A stretch of 33,863 nt of DNA, from the NCBI GenBank assembly GCA_028715015.1, contig JAQTLF010000009.1, positions 1-33,863 on the forward strand. Reading direction: 5' to 3'. The DNA is from Candidatus Moraniibacteriota bacterium. GTDB taxonomy: Bacteria; Patescibacteriota; Minisyncoccia; Moranbacterales; GWC2-37-73. The notes below the pieces were generated by a model. The model saw nothing but the letters and a program-made list of their open reading frames with translations, was not told the DNA's origin and made no database searches. Made by a program: the position numbers and the translations under genes. Each line of letters starts with the position of its first letter. The stretch's first letter is position 1. Shown piece by piece: positions 17,457 through 26,403 of this stretch.

Positions 17457-18956
17457 ATGGAACATTCTGAAATACCCAAAACAATCTTTTTTTGGACGCT
17501 TGTTGTCCTTTTTTGGCTTACTGCAGGCATAATTATTGGATATGCCTTCGGCTATCGCTACAATTTTAGCAATGGAATTTTTGTTTATGGCGGCAGCGTG
17601 ACACTCAAAACCACACCCCAAGAAGTCAATGTATACCTAAATGGAGTGCTGATGCCATCAAAATCATTCAACAGATTGAACAATTCCTATCATATTGGCG
17701 GAATCAAACCGGGCAATTATCTGCTTGAAGTCAAGGCGCCCAACTATCAATCATGGTCCAAGAAAATATCCGTCCACAGCGGAATCTCCACGGAATTTTG
17801 GAACATCGTGCTGACGCAAAATTCATATGCCCGCGAAGATTACGAATCTCCGGGAATCGAAAAATTCTTCATTTCCCCTCGCAAAAATCTGGCGGCCTTT
17901 TCCCAGCAAATTGAAAATGATTTCTTTGTGAAGATCTTCAATCCCGGCACACTTGAAATGACCCAGGCTTTCGATGCCAATGACTACAAATTCACCAATG
18001 ATGACAAAGAGAACATCGAATGGTCTCCGCAAGCCCATCGCATCATTATCCCTGCCATCAAAAACGATGGCGGCGAGAAAAACTATTTCATTGTCACTTT
18101 GGATGGATTGGAGACGGTAAATCTCAAAGAGCTTACTGGCGCCAACAATCTCTCACATGCCCGTTGGGATCCCAAAAACAAGGATGTAATGTTCTACATG
18201 TCAGACAATGATCTCTATCACATTGATCTGAGCAATCCTGAAGACAAAAAAATGGTGGCTTCAAACATCGCCAGCTATGACCTTTCGCCCAAAGCTTTGT
18301 TCTATTTCCAATTGCCGGAAGGCATTGTCTACAAGACAAGTTTTGACGCCACCGACACACCTTTGCAAATCACAACCTCAGCGCCGCAAAACATGGGAGA
18401 CAATTCCTATCAGATCATCGTATATGATGATGACCGCATCGTGTTCCTCAACAAAAGCCATGATCTGTTCATATATAACAAAGGCGAAGAAGACACCTAT
18501 TTCCGAGAACTTTCCAATAATGTTTTTGGCACCCAATTTTCCGATGATGGCAAAAAAATGCTTTTTTGGAATGACCATGAAATAATGGCCTATTTCGTGA
18601 GAAAATGGGAAGTGCAACCAACCCGAAATGAAAATGAATTGATGCCGATTACCAAATTTTCAGACACAATTGAAAATGTCCAATGGACAAGGGACTATGA
18701 ACACGCCCTCTTCACCAATGACAACAAGATCAAAATGATCGAGATCGACAACCGCGACCATCGCAACATGATGGACGTGCTAACCCTCAATGACAGCAGC
18801 TCCCTGCTGGTGAACAACTTCACTGATTCCAAACTCTATTACACTGAAAAAAATGACCAGGGACTCAATTCCTTGCATGCCATCTATTTCCCAGAACGCA
18901 CCACATTCTTCCAAAGCCTCTTCCCAACTGGAACAAATACCGCAGCCCAAAATTAA
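17457..18956 (+). CDS. PEGA-domain, single-TM protein with beta-propeller-like C-terminal region
   Basis: TM WTLVVLFWLTAGIIIGY; GSVTLKTTPQEVNVYLNGVLMPSKSF..GIKPGNYLLEVKAPNYQSWSKKI (PEGA). Start moved to 17457 because of the promoter. Confidence 0.8.
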   Translation: MEHSEIPKTIFFWTLVVLFWLTAGIIIGYAFGYRYNFSNGIFVYGGSVTLKTTPQEVNVYLNGVLMPSKSFNRLNNSYHIGGIKPGNYLLEVKAPNYQSWSKKISVHSGISTEFWNIVLTQNSYAREDYESPGIEKFFISPRKNLAAFSQQIENDFFVKIFNPGTLEMTQAFDANDYKFTNDDKENIEWSPQAHRIIIPAIKNDGGEKNYFIVTLDGLETVNLKELTGANNLSHARWDPKNKDVMFYMSDNDLYHIDLSNPEDKKMVASNIASYDLSPKALFYFQLPEGIVYKTSFDATDTPLQITTSAPQNMGDNSYQIIVYDDDRIVFLNKSHDLFIYNKGEEDTYFRELSNNVFGTQFSDDGKKMLFWNDHEIMAYFVRKWEVQPTRNENELMPITKFSDTIENVQWTRDYEHALFTNDNKIKMIEIDNRDHRNMMDVLTLNDSSSLLVNNFTDSKLYYTEKNDQGLNSLHAIYFPERTTFFQSLFPTGTNTAAQN

Positions 18957-18971
18957 ACACAGTCATCAGTC

Positions 18972-19005
18972 ATCAAAAAACGCATTGTGAGATGCGTTTT
19001 TTGAT
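18972..19005 (+). terminator. intrinsic terminator
   Basis: ATCAAAAAACGCAT-TGTGAG-ATGCGTTTTTTGAT, perfect 14 bp stem. Confidence 0.8.
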
Positions 19006-19022
19006 TGCAGTAAATTAAGAAG

Positions 19023-19143
19023 TAGTTCTTGGTTTTTGCTTTGTTTGTTTTCTTTTGAGGCCATCCGCAGCGACAGCGAGGACGAGCGATTGGCCGTGAT
19101 TTTTGGCCAAGAGCGTGCCGAGAAAAAGAATAAGCAAAGCAAA
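19023..19143. repeat. dispersed structured repeat, copy 1
   Basis: Aligns almost gaplessly with 27762-27881; ends are complementary (TTTGCTTTGTTTGTTTTCTTTT / AAAAGAATAAGCAAAGCAAA). Confidence 0.8.
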
Positions 19144-19158
19144 CAAAAAACCCTCATC

Positions 19159-19184
19159 AAAAAACACTCCCGAAGGAGTGTTTT
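19159..19184 (-). terminator. terminator after rpsI
   Basis: Minus strand AAAACACTCC-TTCG-GGAGTGTTTTTT. Confidence 0.8.
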
Positions 19185-19200
19185 GTAGAAATCATGATAA

Positions 19201-19770
19201 CTAGCGTTTTGCCCACTGTGGAGCTTTGCGGGCTTTCTTGAGTCCGGCTTTCTTTCGTTCAACTTCGCGAGCGTCTCGTGTCATCAATCCAAGATCTTTC
19301 AAAGATTTCTTGAATTCAGCGTTGAATTCAACCAATGCTCGAGCAATTCCCAATCTCACAGCTTCAACTTGCCCTGTGACACCTCCACCACGCACCAATA
19401 CAGTCATGGTGAACTTTCCATGCATACCAACAGCTTTGAGGGGTTGCAGCATGTTGTTTTGAAGTGAAATTGTTGGGAAATAATCTTTCATCTTCTTGTC
19501 GTTGATGATAAGATCCGTGTCCTGAGCTTTGTCATCTTCAAAAAGACGAACCTGAGCAACGGAAGTCTTTCTTCGTCCCACAGCGTAAAAATATTTGCCA
19601 GCAATTTTCTTCGCAACTTTGACAACCTTTTCAACTTTCTCTGTTTTTTCAGTTTTAACTTCTTTGACAACTTTTGCAACTTTGACAACCTTTTCAACTT
19701 TCGGCTTTGCAGCTTTCACAGCCTTAGGTTTTGCCACTTTTTCAGTTTTCTCTACTTTTTTTACTGCCAT
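19201..19770 (-). CDS. rpsI: 30S ribosomal protein S9 with ~55 aa Lys/Val/Ala-rich N-terminal extension
   Basis: YAVGRRKTSVAQVRLF...GGGVTGQVEAVRLGIARAL...TRDAREVERKKAGLKKARKAPQWAKR; start MAVKKVEK. Confidence 0.93.
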   Translation of the reverse strand: MAVKKVEKTEKVAKPKAVKAAKPKVEKVVKVAKVVKEVKTEKTEKVEKVVKVAKKIAGKYFYAVGRRKTSVAQVRLFEDDKAQDTDLIINDKKMKDYFPTISLQNNMLQPLKAVGMHGKFTMTVLVRGGGVTGQVEAVRLGIARALVEFNAEFKKSLKDLGLMTRDAREVERKKAGLKKARKAPQWAKR

Positions 19771-19779
19771 ATCTTGGTC

Positions 19780-19807
19780 ATGGAACATGGAACATGGAAC
19801 ATGGAAC
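19780..19807. repeat. heptamer array (ATGGAAC)4
   Basis: Directly read; same word at 20275-20288 (x2) and 23109-23136 (x4). Confidence 0.95.
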
Positions 19808-19861
19808 AAAAATTCCGAATCCGCATTGCATGCTATATGCTTTATGATCTATGTTATATGA

Positions 19862-20251
19862 TTAACGCGTAACGTCTATGTGTTTGGCTGTGTGCTCGCT
19901 TCCGTCAAAGACGCTCAAGCGAAGCATCATCTTGTCTCTGAGTTTGTTTTTTGGAAGCATTCCATATACCGCATTTTGGATAACTTTTCCAGAATCTTTT
20001 GCAAGCAAATCTTTCAAAGAGATCGAAGATATTCCTCCTGGATATCCACTGAATTTGTGATAGATTTTACCTTCCAATTTGTTCCCAGTCACACGAATCT
20101 TGCCCGCATTGATCACGATCACAAAATCGCCTCCATCAATGTGTGGAACATAGTCAACTTTATTTCGTCCGCTTAGTGTCTTTGCAATTTCAGTTGCCAA
20201 GCGTCCAAGCACTTTTCCCTGAGCATCAAAGAGGTGATATTGTCTGTTCAT
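19862..20251 (-). CDS. rplM: 50S ribosomal protein L13
   Basis: GKVLGRLATEIAKTLSGRNKVDYVPHIDGGDFVIVINAGKIRVTGNK; start MNRQYHLFDA. Confidence 0.94.
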   Translation of the reverse strand: MNRQYHLFDAQGKVLGRLATEIAKTLSGRNKVDYVPHIDGGDFVIVINAGKIRVTGNKLEGKIYHKFSGYPGGISSISLKDLLAKDSGKVIQNAVYGMLPKNKLRDKMMLRLSVFDGSEHTAKHIDVTR

Positions 20252-20364
20252 AACTATTTCATGAGACACGTAACATGGAACATGGAACAAAAAATCTACT
20301 TTCTCACGATTTCTTTTTATAATTCCATTGCTCTATGTTCTATGCTGTATGTTCTATGATTTTT

Positions 20365-20730
20365 TTATACAAATTCAATTACTGCCATTTCAGCACCATC
20401 ACTTTTTCTTTGACCCATTTTGATGATGCGTGTGTATCCACTGGAGCGCTGGGAAAATTTCTGGGCAAACTCACCAGAAAGTTTTTTGACAGCGATAAGT
20501 GGCAATTCTTTTCTCAAATCTCTAAGCACTGCAACTTTTTTGGTCTCATCCTTGGAAATCTTCTTTGTCTTGGTGATTATTTTGTCCACCATCGGTTTGA
20601 TTTCCTTGGCCTTAGCCTCTGTTGTGGTGATTTTTTCTTTCATGATAAAACTACCCAAAAGAGTCTTAAGTAGAGCCACTCTCTGTTTCTTTACCCTGCT
20701 AAATTTTCTGCTTCTTCCAAGATGATTCAT
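20365..20730 (-). CDS. rplQ: 50S ribosomal protein L17
   Basis: MNHLGRSRKFSRVKKQRVALLKTLLGSFIMKEKITTTEAKAKEIKPMVDKIIT. Confidence 0.95.
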   Translation of the reverse strand: MNHLGRSRKFSRVKKQRVALLKTLLGSFIMKEKITTTEAKAKEIKPMVDKIITKTKKISKDETKKVAVLRDLRKELPLIAVKKLSGEFAQKFSQRSSGYTRIIKMGQRKSDGAEMAVIEFV

Positions 20731-20838
20731 ATCTATTAGTTAAAAGTTCATAAAGGTTTAAAGTTCATAAAGTTGCTTCGCATGTCGCTAAGGCGACTCT
20801 ATTTGACTTTATAACTTTCGACTTTATAACTTTCTGCT

Positions 20839-21804
20839 TTACTGTTTTAGTGTAATTCCAAATTCTCCGATTGATTTTTTAATTTCTTTTATACCTTTGT
20901 CTCCCATTCCTTCCAAGGCTCGCAAATCTTCTTCGCTCAATTTTGCGATGTCTTTGATCTTAGAAATCTTGCCAGCTTCAAGCACATTCAGTGTTCTGGT
21001 TGAAAGATTTTTAAGTTCGCTGACCTTGATTTTCATTGGGTCTGCAACTTCCTCAGTCGCAGCAGCCACCTCTTCAACAATCACAGCTTCTTGAACCTCT
21101 TCAACCGCTTCTTCCACGATTTCGATTCCGCCAAGCACTGAGAATTGTTCAACCAAGATGGTTACAGCTTTTTTGAAAGCTTCTTCTGGAGTGATGCTTC
21201 CGTCAGTAACGATTTCAAGAGTGATCTTATTGTAGTCTGTGCGCTTTCCAACTCGCATGTTTTCAACTTCATAGTTCACACGACGAATCGGTGTGTACAC
21301 AGCGTCAATCGCAATAACTCCGATTTCTTTTTCTGGTCGATTCTGTTGATCAATCGGAACATAACCCAATCCTTTGGAAATTTCCAATTCCATTTCCAAT
21401 TCAACTTTTTTATCAGTCACAGTCGCAATGATCTGGTCAGTGTTCACGACTTCAACGCTTGAAGGACATTTGATTTCTTTGGCAGTAACTTTTCCTTCTC
21501 CTTTGAATTTCAAACTCACTTTAACCGGTTCATCGCTGTGCATCTTGAAGCGAATTTTCTTCAAATTCAAAATGATCTGCACTGCATCTTCCATAACACC
21601 GTCAAGTGTGGAAAATTCATGGGAAACTCCGGTGATTTTTACTGATGTGATGGCTGCACCTTCCAAAGATGCCAAAAGAACACGCCTGAGCGCATTACCA
21701 AGGGTCATACCATAACCTGGATAACATCCCATGATTTCGAACTTACCGCTCTTCTCATCAATTGGGGTGTACTTTGGTTTTTGAGGAATTGACACTGTCT
21801 GCAT
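20839..21804 (-). CDS. rpoA: DNA-directed RNA polymerase subunit alpha
   Basis: FEIMGCYPGYGMTLGNALRRVLLASLEGAAITSVKI; alpha-CTD LSTRTLNVLEAGKISKIKDIAKLSEEDLRALEGMGDKGIKEI. Confidence 0.96.
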   Translation of the reverse strand: MQTVSIPQKPKYTPIDEKSGKFEIMGCYPGYGMTLGNALRRVLLASLEGAAITSVKITGVSHEFSTLDGVMEDAVQIILNLKKIRFKMHSDEPVKVSLKFKGEGKVTAKEIKCPSSVEVVNTDQIIATVTDKKVELEMELEISKGLGYVPIDQQNRPEKEIGVIAIDAVYTPIRRVNYEVENMRVGKRTDYNKITLEIVTDGSITPEEAFKKAVTILVEQFSVLGGIEIVEEAVEEVQEAVIVEEVAAATEEVADPMKIKVSELKNLSTRTLNVLEAGKISKIKDIAKLSEEDLRALEGMGDKGIKEIKKSIGEFGITLKQ

Positions 21805-21894
21805 ATCCTCTTTCTAACGGATAGTTCATCCCGATTTATTGGGACAAAAAACACGTTTTTCAATTAAAAAAGTTAAAGTGAACAAAAAATATTA

Positions 21895-22530
21895 TTAGCG
21901 TGAATATGATTCAACAACCATTTGCGGATCAACATGGATTCCCACATCTTCGCGAGTCGGCTGCGCAATTACTGTTCCTTCCATCTTGGAAAGATTGAAC
22001 TGAATCCAGCGTGGGAAATCTTTCTTATTGGTCAACACTTGGATCTGATTCTTGAAATATGCGTTGTCTTTCTTTGATTCCTTAACGCTGATAACATCAC
22101 CGACTTTAACCAAGCAAGATGGAATGGTGAGTTTTTTTCCATTAACCAAGAATGCACCATGGGTCACAAGTTGTCTGGCTTGGATCGGAGAAGATGCTAG
22201 TCCCATTTTGCGAACCACATTGTCCAAACGCATTTCCAATCTGTTCATCAACAAGTCACCGGTAACACCTGGTTTGTTGGAAATTTCATCATAATGTTTG
22301 CGGAATTGTCTTTCCAAAACTCCATACATTCTCTTGATGCGTTGTTTCATTGCCAATTGTTTTCCAAATTCGCTCAAACCTCTGGAAATATTCTTTCCGT
22401 GGACTCCTGGAGCGTATGGGCGCCTGCTTATAGCACACTTGGCGCTATTGCAACGATCACCTTTCAAGAAAAGCTTTTCTTGAGCTCTGCGACATCGTTT
22501 GCATTTTGATCCTAATAAATCTCTTGCCAT
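21895..22530 (-). CDS. rpsD: 30S ribosomal protein S4
   Basis: QLAMKQRIKRMYGVLERQFRKHY...RLDNVVRKMGLASSPIQARQLVTHGAFLVNGKKLTIPS. Confidence 0.95.
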   Translation of the reverse strand: MARDLLGSKCKRCRRAQEKLFLKGDRCNSAKCAISRRPYAPGVHGKNISRGLSEFGKQLAMKQRIKRMYGVLERQFRKHYDEISNKPGVTGDLLMNRLEMRLDNVVRKMGLASSPIQARQLVTHGAFLVNGKKLTIPSCLVKVGDVISVKESKKDNAYFKNQIQVLTNKKDFPRWIQFNLSKMEGTVIAQPTREDVGIHVDPQMVVESYSR

Positions 22531-22549
22531 AAAGTAAGGTTTTAGTTTT

Positions 22550-22603
22550 TTAGCTTTTTAGCTTTTTAGGTAAAATGTATTTCCTAAGAAGCTGAGAAGC
22601 TAA
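22550..22603. repeat. inverted arms of octamer words (TTTTTAGC / AAGCTNAG) with 12 nt loop
   Basis: TTAGCTTTTTAGCTTTTTAGG (22550-22570) / CCTAAGAAGCTGAGAAGCTAA (22583-22603); 18 of 21 Watson-Crick plus 3 G.U. Confidence 0.85.
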
Positions 22604-22623
22604 TGCCTAATAAGCTGTTAAAA

Positions 22624-23100
22624 TTATACTCTTCTAGGTTTCTTGGCTCTGCATCCATTGTGTGGAATTGGTGTAACATCCTTGATAGCAGTAAGTTCAA
22701 ATCCTTTGTTTGCCAAAGTTCTGATTGATGATTCACGTCCGCTTCCAACTCCTTTGACGAACACATCCAATTCATGCACGCCATATTTCTTGACTTTTTC
22801 AGCCACGTCATGCACAACCTGAGTTGCTGCATATGGAGTTGCCTTCTTGGCACCTTTGAATCCCAAAAGTCCGGAACTTGACCATCCAAGCATTCCACCA
22901 TTTGCATCAGAAATCATCACCATGGTGTTGTTGTAGGTGCATTTTATGTGGGCTTGCCCCTTAGAGATCTGGCGCTTCAGCTTCTTTTTTTTCTTTTTTG
23001 CTTCAACCTCCACAGCTTCAACAGCCTGGGTGTCAGCAACTTCAACCTCGGTAGATTCTTCGGCCAAAATTTCTTCAGTTGTTTTAATTTCCTCTGCCAT
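22624..23100 (-). CDS. rpsK: 30S ribosomal protein S11 with acidic then Lys-rich N-terminal extension
   Basis: KGQAHIKCTYNNTMVMISDANGGMLGWSSSGLLGFKGAKKATPYAA...IPHNGCRAKKPRRV. Confidence 0.95.
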   Translation of the reverse strand: MAEEIKTTEEILAEESTEVEVADTQAVEAVEVEAKKKKKKLKRQISKGQAHIKCTYNNTMVMISDANGGMLGWSSSGLLGFKGAKKATPYAATQVVHDVAEKVKKYGVHELDVFVKGVGSGRESSIRTLANKGFELTAIKDVTPIPHNGCRAKKPRRV

Positions 23101-23203
23101 AAATATTCATGAAACATGGAACATGGAACATGGAACAAAAATTCCGAGACCAAACCATGCGTATTTATTATTGCTCTATGATTTATGCTATATGTTCTAT
23201 GAT

Positions 23204-23590
23204 CTAAGTCTTTGATTCTGATCTTCGTCCGCTTCCCATTGTTCTGCGAACATTTCCTCTTACTGTTCTACTGTTGGTCTTTGTTCTTTGACCGTTCACA
23301 GGAAGTCCTTTCTGATGACGAACTCCGCGATAACTTCCAACTTCTTTCAATCGCTTGATGTTCATTTTGACTTCATGCTTGAGTTCTCCTTCAACCTTGT
23401 ATTTCTTTTCGATCTCATCTCGCAATTTGTTGGCATCCTCAGCTGACAAATCCTTTGTCCTGATTGCCTGGTCAATGTTGAGAAGTTTCAGAATTTTGCG
23501 ACTTGTTGAAGGTCCGATTCCGAAGACATATGTCAAAGCAATTTCTATTCTTTTTTCATCGGGAAGATTTATTCCAGCAATACGTATCAT
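23204..23590 (-). CDS. rpsM: 30S ribosomal protein S13
   Basis: MIRIAGINLPDEKRIEIALTYVFGIGPSTSRKIL...SYRGVRHQKGLPVNGQRTKTNSRT. Confidence 0.96.
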   Translation of the reverse strand: MIRIAGINLPDEKRIEIALTYVFGIGPSTSRKILKLLNIDQAIRTKDLSAEDANKLRDEIEKKYKVEGELKHEVKMNIKRLKEVGSYRGVRHQKGLPVNGQRTKTNSRTVRGNVRRTMGSGRRSESKT

Positions 23591-23700
23591 ATAATCAGGT
23601 TTCAGCTTTTTAGCTTTTTAGCTTTTTAGCTTTTTTTAAAAATTATATCTATTACATCTAAACAGCTAATAAGCCAATGCCTAATAAGCTGCCATTTTAT

Positions 23701-23814
23701 TTATCCTTGTCGTTGCTTATGCTTCGGTGTAGTACAAATAACATAGACTTTTCCTCTACGTTTTACTATTTTGCATTTAGCGCATATTTTCTTAACTGAT
23801 GCTCTTACTTTCAT
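23701..23814 (-). CDS. rpmJ: 50S ribosomal protein L36 (37 aa; absent from ORF track)
   Basis: Manual translation [37 protein letters not shown]. Confidence 0.95.
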   Translation of the reverse strand: MKVRASVKKICAKCKIVKRRGKVYVICTTPKHKQRQG

Positions 23815-23905
23815 AAAATTTGTTTACCACCAACTACTTATAACTTTTTCTCCAGTCACTGTTGAGGCGACTGTCATTAGTTGTGAGTCTTTAGTTATTA
23901 GTTAT

Positions 23906-24130
23906 TTACATTCTTTGAGTCACTCTTCCTTTTGTCAGATCATATGGACTCATTTCCATGAGCACGCGATCACCAGGAAGCAGTCTTATGTAGTTCACTC
24001 GCATTCTTCCGGAAATATGGGCCAGCACTTCGTGTCCATTGTCCAGCTTCACTCGAAAAGTGGTGCTTGGCAATGTTTCAATAATCGTACCTTCGATTTT
24101 TATCAATTCTTTTTCCTGTTTTGGGGCCAT
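23906..24130 (-). CDS. infA: translation initiation factor IF-1
   Basis: [63 protein letters not shown]. Confidence 0.95.
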   Translation of the reverse strand: MAPKQEKELIKIEGTIIETLPSTTFRVKLDNGHEVLAHISGRMRVNYIRLLPGDRVLMEMSPYDLTKGRVTQRM

Positions 24131-24260
24131 ATTTTGAGTTACATTACAACATAAAAATAGAGGGGATTTACTTCCAACACACTATCCTCATTCTTGAAAT
24201 TCAAATAGTAAGTTCCTCTAATCGGTAGACTCTATTAAGTTTTTCCAAAAACGTATAGGA

Positions 24261-24289
24261 ATTTTAGCAAAGTATTGTTTTTCTGTCAA
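24261..24289 (-). promoter_or_regulatory. strong promoter of infA-ribosomal operon
   Basis: Minus strand TTGACA-N17-TAAAAT. Confidence 0.8.
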
Positions 24290-24351
24290 CCCCAATAGTT
24301 GGCACATGGTGCCAATCTTGCACATGCAGCATTTTTGGCTCCAATAAGCCA

Positions 24352-26262
24352 TTAGTTGCCCTCTGTTGCGATTTGTACACTGACCCTCTGGGCATACTGG
24401 GAAATACGCGTCACAAAGGATGGAGAAAACTCCACATTCACATTTTTTATGGTTGGATATTTGCGTAAGATTGCCGGCAGTTGATCATCAGTTTTGCCCA
24501 AAAGTTCTTTTTTTATTTGTTCGCTGTCAATAATAGGCGTTGAAGTTATTTCACTGTGAACTTTCAATTCTATGATGTTTTTGTCAAAATCAGCATTGGA
24601 AGTGCCGTATTCTATTTTGGAAATGACTTTTTTTACCTGTTTGGTGTCATTGGCGCCATTGATTGATTTTTCAATTATGGATCTGACGTCGGTTTCAGAA
24701 AAAACCAAGACTCGGACTGAGGCTGTGGCAGTGTAGTTGAATGTGCTTACCATATCGCCAACCTTCACGCCAGCCGATGATTTTGTGATTGTCACTTTTT
24801 CAGCTTCATCAAGCAGAATTTCACTGTCGGACAATCCACCTTTGATTTCCTGATTTATTTTTTCAGTCAAAGCATCCTGGGTTTTTTGCTTGGCATTGTC
24901 AATATCTTTTTGTGAGGCCACTCCGCCTGCGGAACTTGTTCCGTCGGATGAGCCACCCACCATCTGCTCAGTTGATTTGGCATAAAATTTGTCATATTTA
25001 GGACTGTCTTTGAAACCTGGAATGTTAAATTTCACTGGTCCTATATTGAAGTCACTTCCAGCTTGATCAGCAATTACCTCAGCAGAAACTGCGCCAGGTT
25101 TCACTTCACCGGCAACCGTGCTCCTTCCAGGCACAACAATATTTTTTTGCAAGCGGAATATTTTTCCATCTTCAGATTCCAGTCTTGTGGTCGCTATCAA
25201 TGTTTGCGGATTGTTGTCAAATTCATTATAGATGACAACGGTGCCGTGAGCCTTTTTCCCGCCAACCGAACTTGAGCCTGAAATTTCATATGGCAAAGTG
25301 ATGCTCTCTTCCTTGTCGATGACTCTGACTGCGATGTTGTGGTCATCGGCAGGCAAAGCGTTCGTTGCATTGAGCACCAAATCTATTTTATCCTTTAACA
25401 CGTTCGGGGTAATGACAATCTTGGCGCTTGGCAAGAAAAGAAACACAGCTGTTCCGACAAAAACAAACAGGCACAGGATCACAAATCCGACCACAACTTT
25501 TTTTATTCTTTTTTCCCTGACAGGAGTTGGGCTTTCGGAAGCATTGGCGGCAGCTTTGTTGGCAGAAAACATTTTTTCCAAACTCTTGGCTTTGTTGGGA
25601 TCAAGCTGTTGGTGATAAGCGCTGCCAGCAAATGATTGCGCACCGGCGCGCAAAGCAGGTTTTCCAACCACTGGTCCAGCAGGACTTTGGGATGGATATT
25701 GAAATTGTTTTTGAATTATTGGCTTTTTTTCTTCCAGAGAATGATGACTCACTGAGTTTACAGGAATGCGTCTGCTGACAGCTTTGGACTGAATCGCTTT
25801 GATGTTTTTCTCCGGGATTTCTCTGCCAAAATTTTCAGTTGCATCATAGAAATTATTTGAACCGACAGATCTCAATCTTATTGATTTGTCTTGATCTTGC
25901 TGGACACTGACAGGTTCATATGTCCCCATCTCGTCTTCATCATCTTCGTCATATTCCCCATCTTCAAGTTCGCCATTGGCAAAAGCATCATTGACTGAAG
26001 GCGCTGTCTCATCCAAACTGGCCAACACTTCGATTCCGCTGCGCTCAGCCATGGAAGCTCCGATCTCATCTTGCGTCACAATGAAGACTTTTTTGCCAAC
26101 CTTGTCAGCTTCACGTTTCAACAATTTCAGATTCACGATGCTTTGCAAAAAAAGCGCACGTTTTGGCACCACAAAATAATTATCAACAGACATTGATTTA
26201 TTTAGCCGATCAACGACCGATGAAATTTCCTCTTCAATATCGATGTAGAATGTCTGATGCAT
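24352..26262 (-). CDS. hypothetical single-TM protein (large C-terminal extracytoplasmic part, possibly baseplate-J-like)
   Basis: IDIEEEISSVVDRLNKSMSVDNYFVVPKRALFLQSIVNLKLLKREADKVGKKVFIVTQDE, TM VVVGFVILCLFVFVGTAVFLFLP. Confidence 0.65.
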   Translation of the reverse strand: MHQTFYIDIEEEISSVVDRLNKSMSVDNYFVVPKRALFLQSIVNLKLLKREADKVGKKVFIVTQDEIGASMAERSGIEVLASLDETAPSVNDAFANGELEDGEYDEDDEDEMGTYEPVSVQQDQDKSIRLRSVGSNNFYDATENFGREIPEKNIKAIQSKAVSRRIPVNSVSHHSLEEKKPIIQKQFQYPSQSPAGPVVGKPALRAGAQSFAGSAYHQQLDPNKAKSLEKMFSANKAAANASESPTPVREKRIKKVVVGFVILCLFVFVGTAVFLFLPSAKIVITPNVLKDKIDLVLNATNALPADDHNIAVRVIDKEESITLPYEISGSSSVGGKKAHGTVVIYNEFDNNPQTLIATTRLESEDGKIFRLQKNIVVPGRSTVAGEVKPGAVSAEVIADQAGSDFNIGPVKFNIPGFKDSPKYDKFYAKSTEQMVGGSSDGTSSAGGVASQKDIDNAKQKTQDALTEKINQEIKGGLSDSEILLDEAEKVTITKSSAGVKVGDMVSTFNYTATASVRVLVFSETDVRSIIEKSINGANDTKQVKKVISKIEYGTSNADFDKNIIELKVHSEITSTPIIDSEQIKKELLGKTDDQLPAILRKYPTIKNVNVEFSPSFVTRISQYAQRVSVQIATEGN

Positions 26263-26403
26263 TATCCGAATTATAATCCTAATTATATCCGAATTTTACA
26301 CGAATAAAAATTACGATTTTATTACGATTTTATTATTTTTCAAATCCGATTTATCTAGTCACAATTCGAATATAATTCGGAAAAATTCGGATGTCAATTC
26401 GTA

